Shown: piece by piece, positions 6,776-14,449 of the stretch
Layout: each line of letters starts with the position of its first letter
Numbering within the stretch: position 1 is the first letter of the stretch
Origin: an uncultured Bacteroidota bacterium
Lineage (GTDB): Bacteria; Bacteroidota; Bacteroidia; 2-12-FULL-35-15
NCBI GenBank assembly: GCA_903926385.1
Contig: CAIYIS010000042.1
Coordinates: 1-37,618, forward strand
Direction: 5' to 3'
Length of the DNA: 37,618 bases
Translations under genes and position numbers: made by a program
The notes under the pieces: model-generated
The model's input: only the letters and a program-made list of their open reading frames with translations
Database searches by the model: none
Told to the model about the DNA's origin: nothing

Positions 6776-8323
6776 ATGGAAAACAGAAGAGTACGATTAC
6801 GATTTGCACCCAGCCCCACCGGAGGGCTTCACATGGGTGGTGTGCGCACAGCATTATTCAGTTATTTATTTGCCAAAAAACACAATGGCGATTTTATACT
6901 CCGTATAGAAGATACCGACCAAACCCGCTATGTTAACGGGGCCGAAGAATACATCATAGCTGCATTGAAATGGTGCGGCATAGAACCCAACGAAGGGGTT
7001 GGTTTTGGTGATGGCAAATTTTCGCCTTATCGCCAAAGCGAGCGTAAAGAACTTGGCATTTATGCTAAATATGCTCAACAGCTCATCGACAGCGGACATG
7101 CTTATTATGCTTTCGACACAGCCGAAGAACTGGATGCCATGCGCAAACGATTGGAAGCTGCTAAAGTGGCTGCTCCGCAATACAATTCGGTAAGCCGACA
7201 GAACATGCGCAATTCGTTAACCCTTTCGGAAGACGAAGTAAAAAAACTAATGGATGCCGGAACTCCTTATGTGGTGCGACTTAAAGTACCGCGCAACGAA
7301 GAAATTCGCTTTCACGATATCATTCGTGGATGGGTAGTGGTTAATTCCACTCAGGTGGATGATAAAGTTTTGTTGAAAAGCGATGGAATGCCAACTTACC
7401 ATTTGGCGCATATTGTTGATGATATTGAAATGGAAGTGTCGCATACGGTAAGAGGCGAAGAATGGTTGCCATCGGCTCCTTCTCATATTCTTATTTACAG
7501 ATACCTTGGCAAAGAAGAGGTGATGCCCAAGTTGGCTCACTTGCCGCTGATACTTAAACCCGATGGAAATGGTAAACTATCGAAACGTGATAAATCGGGT
7601 ATCCCTATGTTTCCCCTCAATTGGTTTGACGAACGCACTAACGAAAGTTATACAGGCTACCGCGAGTCGGGATTTTTCCCTGAAGCATTTATCAATATGC
7701 TGGGCATGTTGGGCTGGAATCCGGGTACACCACAGGAAATATTTTCGTTGGACGAATTGGTGGAGGCATTTACCTTTGAACGGGTAAATAAATCGGGAGC
7801 TAAATTCGATCCGGAGAAAACAAAATGGTTCAATCAGCAATACCTGCGTAAGAAATCGGATACCGAACTGGCAGAATTGTTTATGCCAATCTTAAAAGAA
7901 AAACTGGAAGAATCTCAAGTCTCAAATCTCAAATCTCCAGTCTATATTGAGGGTGTTTGTAGATTGGTTAAAGAGAAATCACATTTTGTAAATGAGTTTT
8001 GGGAATCGGGTAAATACTTTTTTATTGCGCCAACCTCTTATGATGAAAAAGTGATTTCGAAAAAATGGAATGAGAATTCGAAAACTATTTTCCAGCATAT
8101 GATGAATGAGTTCAATGGCCTGACCACCTGGGATGCTACAACTGTGCACACTGCCATAACCAATACCGAAGCGGCAACAAGCGCAAAGGTAGATTTGCAA
8201 TTGCTCAGAGTACTTACCTCGGGTGCAGCCGGAGGTCCTGCCATACACGATATGTTGGTGCTGATAGGCAAGGAAGAAATAGTGAAACGAATAGCTACCG
8301 CCATCGAACAACTAAATAAATAA
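6776..8323 (+). CDS. gltX: Glutamyl-tRNA synthetase
   Basis: This class I synthetase charges tRNA-Glu with glutamate in the cytoplasm. Seen directly: the HIGH-type motif PSPTGGLHMGG (residues 12-22), the family segment LRIEDTDQTR, and the KMSKS-type motif KLSKRD at about residues 267-272. The 515-residue length is normal for the family in Bacteroidota, and the ATG lies directly behind a good promoter. The C-terminal anticodon-binding part is present. One oddity is an insert-like stretch, EESQVSNLKSP (about residues 378-388), encoded by repetitive DNA at 7911-7943 (tandem AATCTC/AAGTCTC words) like that seen between genes in this phylum. It keeps the frame. folB follows after five bases, so the two are very likely co-transcribed. 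If this organism makes tRNA-Gln by the indirect route, GltX and the GatA in this window would work in succession. Confidence 0.97.
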   Translation: MENRRVRLRFAPSPTGGLHMGGVRTALFSYLFAKKHNGDFILRIEDTDQTRYVNGAEEYIIAALKWCGIEPNEGVGFGDGKFSPYRQSERKELGIYAKYAQQLIDSGHAYYAFDTAEELDAMRKRLEAAKVAAPQYNSVSRQNMRNSLTLSEDEVKKLMDAGTPYVVRLKVPRNEEIRFHDIIRGWVVVNSTQVDDKVLLKSDGMPTYHLAHIVDDIEMEVSHTVRGEEWLPSAPSHILIYRYLGKEEVMPKLAHLPLILKPDGNGKLSKRDKSGIPMFPLNWFDERTNESYTGYRESGFFPEAFINMLGMLGWNPGTPQEIFSLDELVEAFTFERVNKSGAKFDPEKTKWFNQQYLRKKSDTELAELFMPILKEKLEESQVSNLKSPVYIEGVCRLVKEKSHFVNEFWESGKYFFIAPTSYDEKVISKKWNENSKTIFQHMMNEFNGLTTWDATTVHTAITNTEAATSAKVDLQLLRVLTSGAAGGPAIHDMLVLIGKEEIVKRIATAIEQLNK

Positions 8324-8328
8324 CCACG

Positions 8329-8679
8329 ATGCACAAAGTACTAGTAGAAGGAATAAAAGTGTATGCCTATCATGGCTGCATGGAAGAAGAAGCCCGACTG
8401 GGAGGAAATTATGTGGTGGATGTAACCATAGAAACCGATTTTACGGAAGCTGCCATCACCGATGATTTAACCAAAACAGTGGATTATGTGGCTGTATGCA
8501 ATATAGTAAAAGAAGAAATGGCTATCCGCTCTAAGTTGATAGAACAAGTTGGGAAACGTATTGTAGACCGAATAAAGCGAGAAATAAACGGAATACTAAA
8601 AGTAAAAGTAAGAGTAAACAAACTCAACCCTCCTATTAACGGGGTGGTGAGCGTAGTGAGTATAGAAATAGAAGAATAA
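8329..8679 (+). CDS. folB: Dihydroneopterin aldolase
   Basis: The 116-residue enzyme belongs to the folate pathway and splits 7,8-dihydroneopterin into 6-hydroxymethyl-dihydropterin and glycolaldehyde. The family hallmarks are present: VEGIKVYAYHGCMEEE at residues 7-22 with the usual YAYHG segment and following Glu, then YVVDVTIETDF, a TVDYVAVCNIV stretch in the middle, LIEQVGKRIVDRI with its conserved Glu, and the VRVNKLNPPINGVV strand near the end. Length is typical for the small homo-oligomeric enzyme. It starts five bases after gltX, which implies one transcript. The tRNA-Cys gene begins 47 bases downstream behind its own promoter. No other folate genes are in the window. Confidence 0.93.
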   Translation: MHKVLVEGIKVYAYHGCMEEEARLGGNYVVDVTIETDFTEAAITDDLTKTVDYVAVCNIVKEEMAIRSKLIEQVGKRIVDRIKREINGILKVKVRVNKLNPPINGVVSVVSIEIEE

Positions 8680-8701
8680 GTTTCAGATTCAAAATTATTT
8701 T

Positions 8702-8710
8702 TACCTTTGC
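8702..8710 (+). promoter_or_regulatory. -7 element of the tRNA-Cys gene
   Basis: TACCTTTGC matches TAnnTTTGC and ends 16 bp before the mature tRNA 5' end at 8727, a fitting distance for a short-leader tRNA transcript. Confidence 0.55.
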
Positions 8711-8726
8711 GACCTAAAATTAAAAA

Positions 8727-8797
8727 GGTCCTGTGGCCGAGTGGCTAGGCTGAGCTCTGCAAAAGCTCCTACTGCGGTTCGAATCCGCACGGGACCT
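8727..8797 (+). tRNA. tRNA-Cys (anticodon GCA)
   Basis: A complete cloverleaf folds here. The acceptor stem pairs GGTCCTG with CGGGACC (one G-T-type pair), followed by discriminator T as expected for tRNA-Cys. The D stem is GCC/GGC, the anticodon stem GAGCT/AGCTC encloses loop CTGCAAA with anticodon GCA, and the T stem TGCGG/CCGCA carries the TTCGAAT loop. The 3' CCA is not encoded (TCA follows). It lies between folB and a strong terminator and seems to be a single-gene unit. Confidence 0.97.
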
Positions 8798-8800
8798 CAA

Positions 8801-8829
8801 AAAGGTGACCATCTGGTCACCTTTTTTTT
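8801..8829 (+). terminator. Intrinsic terminator after tRNA-Cys
   Basis: GGTGACC at 8804-8810 pairs with GGTCACC at 8815-8821 around an ATCT loop. An A-run precedes it and eight T follow it, so it can act in both directions. It cleanly ends the gltX-folB/tRNA region. Confidence 0.9.
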
Positions 8830-8978
8830 ATGGGTTAAATCGCCTTAATTCATACCATAACCGAAAGCGAAAGGAAAATTATTATTAGAAAAGAGAAGGT
8901 TTAACAACACTGTTTCTCATTTTATCCTCTTTCTTTAAGTATCTATCTCAATTACCAAGCAGGGTATCATATTATCTA

Positions 8979-8987
8979 TAATTTCGC
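8979..8987 (+). promoter_or_regulatory. Possible -7 element of the serine hydrolase gene
   Basis: TAATTTCGC resembles TAnnTTTGC with one change and lies 16 bp before the GTG start at 9004. No clear -33 element is visible. The rest of 8830-9003 shows no gene. Confidence 0.35.
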
Positions 8988-9003
8988 GCAAAATTCATAC
9001 TAA

Positions 9004-10029
9004 GTGTCATCGTCCAAAAGGGTTTTTATTGCAGTAATCGTATCCTGTTTGTTAAGCAGCGGTATTACTTATCTGTATTGCAAAAAAACCTCCAAACAAT
9101 CAGCAGGTAATTCATTATACGAATCAGAATCGGTTAAAGGGGCAGTATCGAACGACTACAGTGTTTACCGAATGAATAGTTATGAATACATCCGTCCGGT
9201 AATAGCCATAGAAAAGAAAGAGGAAGCCGACAGCTTACTTGGCCTAAAAAGCAAAATCGTAAATTATATTAAAGAAAAGAAAAAAGCAGGAACTCTCATT
9301 TCCGCTTCGGTTTATCTCCGTGTTTTTCATAAAGGAGAGTGGATAAGTGTGAATGATACGGAAACCTATTACCCGGGTTCATTGATAAAAGTTGCCGGCC
9401 TCCTTACTTATTTAAGAATGGAAGAACTTCATCCAGGCACACTGGACAAACGCCTTTCGTTCGAATCGCAAAAAGAAATAATTCCCAACCAGACTTATAA
9501 TTCCAAGCAACTGGAATTTGGCAAATCATACACTGTTCGCGAACTGCTGAAATATATGATTGCTTATTCCGATAATAATGCCACCTATTTGCTGAATAAA
9601 AATGTGGACATGAATTTGTTTTTGAAATTGTACTCAGACCTTAATCTCACTCCGCTCGACCTAAAACACAAAGATGTTAAGATGAATATTCGAGATTACT
9701 CCACGTTCTTTAAAGTGATTTACAATTCAACTTATTTGAGTCTCGACCATTCTGAGTTTGCTGCCGAACTTCTTTCCCAATGCGATTTTAAAGAAGGAAT
9801 GTTAAAGGGACTTCCGAAAGGAACCAAGATAGCTCATAAATTTGGTGAAATGGGAGACCCTACTTCCCGACAGTTGCACGAAGCCGGAATTATTTATCTT
9901 AAAAACACACAGTATTTACTAACTGTAATGACAAAAGGGTATGATATTACCAAAATGCCCGGTGTGATAAGCGATATAACTCAGATGACTTATGATGATT
10001 TGAGTAAAAACACCTCCATTGTCGAATAA
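9004..10029 (+). CDS. Membrane-anchored serine hydrolase (class A beta-lactamase / PBP fold)
   Basis: The 341-residue product starts at GTG. An N-terminal membrane anchor (RVFIAVIVSCLLSSGITYLY) is followed by a hydrolase domain facing the periplasm. The three active-site motifs of the penicillin-recognising fold are visible: SLIK with nucleophile Ser126 and Lys129, SDN at 189-191 (YSDNN), and KFG at 279-281 in place of the usual KTG. I see no ExxLN motif after SDN, so the deacylating Glu of true class A beta-lactamases seems absent. That speaks for a peptidase, esterase or transpeptidase-like role rather than antibiotic resistance, but the substrate cannot be told from sequence. The gene is monocistronic, between the tRNA terminator and the B12-binding gene. 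The GTG start fits the -7 element just upstream; a later Met exists but would remove the anchor. Confidence 0.85.
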   Translation: MSSSKRVFIAVIVSCLLSSGITYLYCKKTSKQSAGNSLYESESVKGAVSNDYSVYRMNSYEYIRPVIAIEKKEEADSLLGLKSKIVNYIKEKKKAGTLISASVYLRVFHKGEWISVNDTETYYPGSLIKVAGLLTYLRMEELHPGTLDKRLSFESQKEIIPNQTYNSKQLEFGKSYTVRELLKYMIAYSDNNATYLLNKNVDMNLFLKLYSDLNLTPLDLKHKDVKMNIRDYSTFFKVIYNSTYLSLDHSEFAAELLSQCDFKEGMLKGLPKGTKIAHKFGEMGDPTSRQLHEAGIIYLKNTQYLLTVMTKGYDITKMPGVISDITQMTYDDLSKNTSIVE

Positions 10030-10071
10030 GAGTCGACACTAACAATTCCCGAATCATTTTCATCAACTTTT

Positions 10072-10102
10072 AAGTTAGAACTAACTTTTGCTTATCTTCG
10101 CA
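10072..10102 (+). promoter_or_regulatory. Promoter with overlapping dyad for the B12-binding gene
   Basis: AAGTTAG (10072-10078) and CTAACTT (10082-10088) form a perfect 7-bp dyad with an AAA spacer, six bases before TATCTTCGC (10094-10102), a near match to the Bacteroidota -7 element. The dyad covers the area where the polymerase would contact upstream DNA, so it may be an operator. The start codon follows at 10129. Confidence 0.4.
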
Positions 10103-10128
10103 GATGTTTTAAAAACCATATTCTTAAT

Positions 10129-10536
10129 ATGAATCGCCCGATACGAATTTTAATTGCTAAAGTTGGACTTGACGGACACGACAGAGGAGCAAAAGTAATT
10201 GCTACCTTTCTGCGCGATGCCGGAATGGAAGTTATATACACCGGATTACGACAGACCCCCGAAATGGTAGTAAATTCTGCCTTGCAGGAAGATGTGGATG
10301 TAATCGGTATCAGCATCCTCTCGGGTGCTCACAATACTGTTTTCCCGAAAGTGATAAAACTAATGAAGGAAAAACAACTAAACGATGTGCTGCTTACCGG
10401 TGGCGGAATTATTCCTGAGCAAGACATGAAAAAGCTTCAGGACTTAGGTGTCGGAAAATTATTCCCTCCGGGAACCAATACAGGAGAAATTGTTTCCTAC
10501 ATCAAAGAATACGTAGAAAAAAACAGAAATTACTAA
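10129..10536 (+). CDS. Stand-alone cobalamin-binding protein (acyl-CoA mutase small subunit type)
   Basis: The 135-residue protein is a single B12-binding Rossmann domain. KVGLDGHDRGAKV at 11-23 holds the DxHxxG signature (Asp15, His17, Gly20) whose His replaces dimethylbenzimidazole on cobalt. IGISILSGAH and LTGGGIIP follow, and the GTNTGEI segment near the C terminus completes the domain. Known relatives are the C-terminal domain of methylmalonyl-CoA mutase and the small subunits of isobutyryl-CoA and 2-hydroxyisobutyryl-CoA mutases (about 135 residues). The catalytic large subunit is not in this window, so the substrate stays open. The enoyl-CoA hydratase gene follows after 64 bp on the same strand, in line with a shared acyl-CoA pathway. 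Full length, no defects. Confidence 0.9.
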   Translation: MNRPIRILIAKVGLDGHDRGAKVIATFLRDAGMEVIYTGLRQTPEMVVNSALQEDVDVIGISILSGAHNTVFPKVIKLMKEKQLNDVLLTGGGIIPEQDMKKLQDLGVGKLFPPGTNTGEIVSYIKEYVEKNRNY

Positions 10537-10600
10537 ACACCTTTCCCCTGCCCATTTTCCACAAAGGGGCAGAGAAAGGCCACTTATAAATCAAATTTCA

Positions 10601-11386
10601 ATGTCAGCATTTCAAAACATTTTAACAGCAGTAGAAAACGGAGTAGAAACCATTACTATCAATCGTCCGGATAAATTAAACGCATTAAACAAACAAACCA
10701 TTCAGGAGTTGCATCAGGCGTTGGCGGAAGCCGAAACAAATGACCTGGTAAAAATAATTATCATCACAGGTTCTGGACAGAAGGCTTTTGTGGCAGGTGC
10801 CGACATTGCCGAATTTGCCAATTTTAACAGAGAACAAGGTCAGGAATTGAGCGATAGCGGACAGAAACTGCTGTTTGATTTTATTCAAAACTTGAGTAAA
10901 CCTACAATAGCAGCTATAAACGGATTTGCATTAGGAGGAGGATTGGAAGTAGCTGTGTCCTGTCATATTCGTGTGGCTTCCGACAATGCCAAAATGGGTT
11001 TACCCGAAGTTTCGCTTGGTGTTATTCCCGGTTATGGGGGCACACAAAGACTTGCACAACTAGTTGGAAAGGGAAAAGCTTTTGAAATGATAATGACAGC
11101 TGATATGATTTCGGCTGATGATGCACTTACCTGGGGACTCGTAAATCACGTTACTACTCCTGAAAACCTGATGGCAAAATGCAATGAACTAGCCTCAAAA
11201 ATCATCACCCGTTCTCCTTCTGCTTTGGCCAGTGCCATTAGGTCGGTGAATGCAAATTTTGCTGATGGTGTAAACGGATTTGAAACAGAAATTGTAGAAT
11301 TCGGTAAATGTTTTGCTACCGCAGATTTTAAAGAAGGAACAACAGCTTTTCTTGAAAAAAGAAAACCTAGTTTTACTGGAAAATAA
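10601..11386 (+). CDS. Enoyl-CoA hydratase (crotonase family)
   Basis: This cytoplasmic enzyme of 261 residues adds water across the double bond of 2-enoyl-CoA in fatty-acid or amino-acid breakdown. The crotonase signature is complete: a CoA-binding loop GQKAFVAGADIAEF, an oxyanion-hole segment NGFALGGGLEVAV with catalytic Glu116, and LPEVSLGVIPGYGGTQRL with catalytic Glu136. Having both glutamates argues for a real hydratase rather than an isomerase or hydrolase of the same fold. Length is typical. Its neighbour upstream, the B12-binding protein, also handles acyl-CoA, and one transcript is likely though the 64-bp gap holds no obvious terminator or promoter. The exact chain-length preference cannot be read from sequence. 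Confidence 0.93.
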   Translation: MSAFQNILTAVENGVETITINRPDKLNALNKQTIQELHQALAEAETNDLVKIIIITGSGQKAFVAGADIAEFANFNREQGQELSDSGQKLLFDFIQNLSKPTIAAINGFALGGGLEVAVSCHIRVASDNAKMGLPEVSLGVIPGYGGTQRLAQLVGKGKAFEMIMTADMISADDALTWGLVNHVTTPENLMAKCNELASKIITRSPSALASAIRSVNANFADGVNGFETEIVEFGKCFATADFKEGTTAFLEKRKPSFTGK

Positions 11387-11404
11387 ATAATTTGAAAAAG
11401 TTTC

Positions 11405-11493
11405 AATTTGAAAATTTGAAAACGATGTGATACTTTCATTATTTTTTTTGTTCAATTAATTTTCAAATTTTCACGTATTCAAATTTTCAAATT
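11405..11493. repeat. 20-bp inverted repeat between the hydratase and flippase genes
   Basis: The arm at 11405-11424 (AATTTGAAAATTTGAAAACG) and the arm at 11474-11493 are reverse complements at 19 of 20 positions with 49 bp between them. The spacer contains an eight-T run. The structure could act as a terminator for the hydratase transcript or be a decayed small repeat element. Its right arm ends six bases before the presumed TTG start of the flippase. Confidence 0.6.
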
Positions 11494-11499
11494 AACGAA

Positions 11500-12972
11500 T
11501 TGAATCCTCTAAAAAAACTCGCTTCACAAACTGCAATTTACGGCTTACCCACCATAGTGGGCCGACTGCTCAATTATTTACTCACTCCTCTTTATACGTA
11601 TAACTACGCTCCGGGCGAGTTCGGGGTGAACACCACGGCATACGCCTATGTATCTTTTTTACTTGTTTTTCTGACTTACGGAATGGAAACGACTCTATTT
11701 CGTTTTTCTCAAACCGAAACCGACAAAGCTAAAGTATACACCACATCGCTGCTTTCGTTGTTTTTTACATCTGCTTTGTTTATTATTTCTGCCAGCTTCT
11801 TTTCAACCAATATTGCTGATGCCGTAAAGTTTACAGGACACCCTGAATATGTAGTGTGGTTTGCTATCATCATCGGGACGGATGCTTTCACGGCTATTCC
11901 ATTTGCCAAACTTAGAGAACAAGGAAAGGCAAAACGATTTGCAACCATTAAAGCAATAAGCATTGGTGTTAATATTGGCCTGAATTTATTTTTCATCTTA
12001 TTCTGCAAACATGTTTACGACTCTCCTAATTCGATTTTCAAACCGTTTGTGGATTACGTTTACAGCCCTAAAATAGGAATTGGATATATTTTTATTTCTA
12101 ATTTGATGGCAAGTTTAATCACATTAGTACTACTAACCCCTGAAATAGTAAGGGTGAGGTATGTATTCGATTCCAAATTATGGAAATTCATGATGCGTTA
12201 TTCTCTTCCTCTTTTGGTGGCTGGTTTGGCAGGAATGGTAAACGAAACATTAGACCGCATTTTATTATCGCATTTACTGCCAAAAGAAACTGCTATGATT
12301 CAAACCGGAATTTACGGTGCCTGCTACAAGATTTCGATTATTATGACCATTTTTGTGCAAACCTTCCGATTCGCAGCCGAACCTTTTTTCTTTAATCATT
12401 CCAAAGAAAAAGACTCTAAAAAAACCTATGCCGAGGTGATGAATTATTTTGTGATAGTTTGTACCCTCATATTTTTAGGCACAATGATGAACATTGACTG
12501 GATTCAGTATTTCGTAGGAGCGAAATTCAGAGAAGGGCTGGCTGTAGTGCCAATTCTTCTGCTGGCAAATATGTTTCTTGGGATATTTTTTAATCAATCC
12601 ATCTGGTATAAACTTACAGGCCAAACCCATTACGGAGCTTTACTTACCATATTTGGGGCGATAATCACCGTGGTATTGAATATTTACTGGATACCGCGAA
12701 TAGGTTACATGGGAAGCGCCTGGGCCACCTTGATTTGTTATGCCAGCATGATGGTGGCTTCTTACTTTTTAGGTAATAAACATTACAATGTTAATTATGA
12801 TTTAAAACGAGTACTTGGTTACATTGCTTTATCAGTATTTTTGTACTTTATTAGTACCTTTATTCATACCAATTCAAGTGTGATAAATTTAGTGTTGAAC
12901 AATTTTATACTCATCGGCTTTTGTTTGGTAGTATGGAAATTCGAATCAAAAAAATTAATGCCGATTAAATAG
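11500..12972 (+). CDS. Polysaccharide / lipid-linked oligosaccharide flippase (MOP superfamily, Wzx-like)
   Basis: The 490-residue integral membrane protein has about twelve to fourteen hydrophobic helices and the N-terminal pattern [28 protein letters not shown], usual for Wzx/RfbX-type exporters of the MOP superfamily. These move undecaprenyl-linked sugars to the outer face of the inner membrane. The substrate (O-antigen, exopolysaccharide or S-layer glycan) cannot be told. The start is taken as TTG at 11500 because the homologous N terminus begins there and no ATG is near; an annotator should treat it as provisional. It heads an envelope cluster: dut starts two bases after its stop and a sugar nucleotidyltransferase follows, matching a role in glycan assembly. 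No frameshift seen. Confidence 0.9.
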   Translation: MNPLKKLASQTAIYGLPTIVGRLLNYLLTPLYTYNYAPGEFGVNTTAYAYVSFLLVFLTYGMETTLFRFSQTETDKAKVYTTSLLSLFFTSALFIISASFFSTNIADAVKFTGHPEYVVWFAIIIGTDAFTAIPFAKLREQGKAKRFATIKAISIGVNIGLNLFFILFCKHVYDSPNSIFKPFVDYVYSPKIGIGYIFISNLMASLITLVLLTPEIVRVRYVFDSKLWKFMMRYSLPLLVAGLAGMVNETLDRILLSHLLPKETAMIQTGIYGACYKISIIMTIFVQTFRFAAEPFFFNHSKEKDSKKTYAEVMNYFVIVCTLIFLGTMMNIDWIQYFVGAKFREGLAVVPILLLANMFLGIFFNQSIWYKLTGQTHYGALLTIFGAIITVVLNIYWIPRIGYMGSAWATLICYASMMVASYFLGNKHYNVNYDLKRVLGYIALSVFLYFISTFIHTNSSVINLVLNNFILIGFCLVVWKFESKKLMPIK

Positions 12973-12974
12973 AA

Positions 12975-13409
12975 ATGAAAATAAAAATAATTAACAAATC
13001 GAAACACGAACTTCCTTCTTATGCCACAGTGGCGGCTGCAGGAATGGATTTGAGAGCAAATCTGGACGAACCGATTGTATTGAGATCGCTGGAAAGAACA
13101 TTGGTGGCAACCGGACTCTTTATTGAATTGCCAGTAGGTTACGAAGCTCAGGTTCGTCCGCGCAGTGGACTGGCATTTAAAAACGGATTAACAGTTCTAA
13201 ATTCTCCCGGCACTATTGATGCCGATTACAGAGGAGAAATAAAAGTAATTTTAGTAAATCTTTCTCATCAGGATTTCACTATTAATGATGGTGAACGAGT
13301 GGCACAAATGGTAATTGCAAAACACGAGCAAGCCGAATGGATAGAAGTTGAACAACTCGAAGAAAGCGCCAGAGGCGAAGGCGGATTTGGAAGCACCGGT
13401 AAAAAATAA
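12975..13409 (+). CDS. dut: Deoxyuridine 5'-triphosphate nucleotidohydrolase (dUTPase)
   Basis: The 144-residue trimeric dUTPase turns dUTP into dUMP and pyrophosphate, keeping uracil out of DNA and feeding thymidylate synthesis. All five motifs are visible in order: AAGMDLRA (I), RPRSGLAFK (II), [13 protein letters not shown] (III) with the catalytic Asp, RVAQMVI (IV) and the flexible tail [10 protein letters not shown] (V). Length is exactly that of the family. The ATG is two bases after the flippase stop, and the nucleotidyltransferase starts nine bases after its own stop, so the three genes are surely one transcript. A dUTPase in an envelope operon is a conserved Bacteroidota gene order rather than a functional link, as far as I know. 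Confidence 0.97.
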   Translation: MKIKIINKSKHELPSYATVAAAGMDLRANLDEPIVLRSLERTLVATGLFIELPVGYEAQVRPRSGLAFKNGLTVLNSPGTIDADYRGEIKVILVNLSHQDFTINDGERVAQMVIAKHEQAEWIEVEQLEESARGEGGFGSTGKK

Positions 13410-13418
13410 ATATACGTT

Positions 13419-14423
13419 ATGAAGATAATTATCCCTATGGCAGGTATGGGCAAGCGAATGCGCCCACACACCTTAACTACACCAAAACCATTAATTCCGA
13501 TTGCCGGAAAACCGATGGTTCAAAGAATTGTTGAAGATATTACAAAAGTATGTGATGAAGAAGTAGACGAAATTGCTTTTGTTATTGGGCGATTTGGCAA
13601 AGAAGCCGAAGAAAACTTAGTGAAAGTGGCAGAAAGTCTGGGTGCGAAAGGAAGCATCTTTTATCAAGACGAACCCCTCGGTACCGCTCACGCTATTATG
13701 TGTGCAAAAGAATGCCTCACCGGAAAGGTGGTGGTAGCCTTTGCCGATACTCTTTTCAGAGCCGATTTCAAACTCGATTCGTCTCAGGAAGGTATTATCT
13801 GGGTTCAAAAAGTAGACGACCCAAAACCGTTTGGTGTGGTGAAACTTGACGCTAATAATGTGATTACCGATTTTGTTGAAAAGCCAACCACATTTGTTTC
13901 TGATTTGGCCATAATTGGCATTTACTATTTCAAGGATGGCGCCTACTTGCGAAGCGAACTTCAATACCTCCTCGACAATGACATTAAAGAGAAAGGTGAA
14001 TACCAACTTACCAATGCCCTCGAAAACATGAAGGCAAAAGGAACAAAATTCAATCCAGGCAAAGTTACCGAATGGCTCGATTGCGGAAATAAAGATGCTA
14101 CTGTTTACACTAATCAGCGCATTCTAGAATTTATTCAAACCAAAGAAACACTCGTGCATCCTTCAGTCAAAAATCAGCAATCAAAAATTATTGCACCTTG
14201 CTTTATCGGAGAGAATGTACAATTGATTAATGCTACCGTTGGGCCTCACGTATCTATTGGTGCTAATTCTGTAATCGAAAATTCAACAGTAAAAAACAGC
14301 ATTATTCAAACCAATAGTAAAATTGCAAATGCTGAATTAAGCAATTCAATGGTGGGTAATTTTGCTGAATTTACAGGCAAATCAGACAATGCAAGCATTG
14401 GTGATTACACCACCATTCGATAA
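13419..14423 (+). CDS. Sugar-1-phosphate nucleotidyltransferase with left-handed beta-helix tail
   Basis: The 334-residue enzyme joins a sugar 1-phosphate to a nucleoside triphosphate to make an activated sugar. The N-terminal Rossmann-type domain has the signature IIPMAGMGKRMRPHTLTTPK with the GxGxRxRP loop and catalytic Lys, then PLGTAHAIMCA and ITDFVEKP. WLDCGNKDAT comes before the tail. The last 80 residues show hexapeptide-like steps (CFIGENVQLINATVGPHVSI) of a left-handed beta-helix. The build is that of the glucose-1-phosphate thymidylyl/uridylyltransferase group, and the exact nucleotide and sugar cannot be fixed by eye. It lies directly behind dut and before a TPR lipoprotein gene; with the flippase it suggests cell-surface glycan synthesis. 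Confidence 0.9.
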   Translation: MKIIIPMAGMGKRMRPHTLTTPKPLIPIAGKPMVQRIVEDITKVCDEEVDEIAFVIGRFGKEAEENLVKVAESLGAKGSIFYQDEPLGTAHAIMCAKECLTGKVVVAFADTLFRADFKLDSSQEGIIWVQKVDDPKPFGVVKLDANNVITDFVEKPTTFVSDLAIIGIYYFKDGAYLRSELQYLLDNDIKEKGEYQLTNALENMKAKGTKFNPGKVTEWLDCGNKDATVYTNQRILEFIQTKETLVHPSVKNQQSKIIAPCFIGENVQLINATVGPHVSIGANSVIENSTVKNSIIQTNSKIANAELSNSMVGNFAEFTGKSDNASIGDYTTIR

Positions 14424-14449
14424 TTTACATATTACTTAACTTTTACTTT

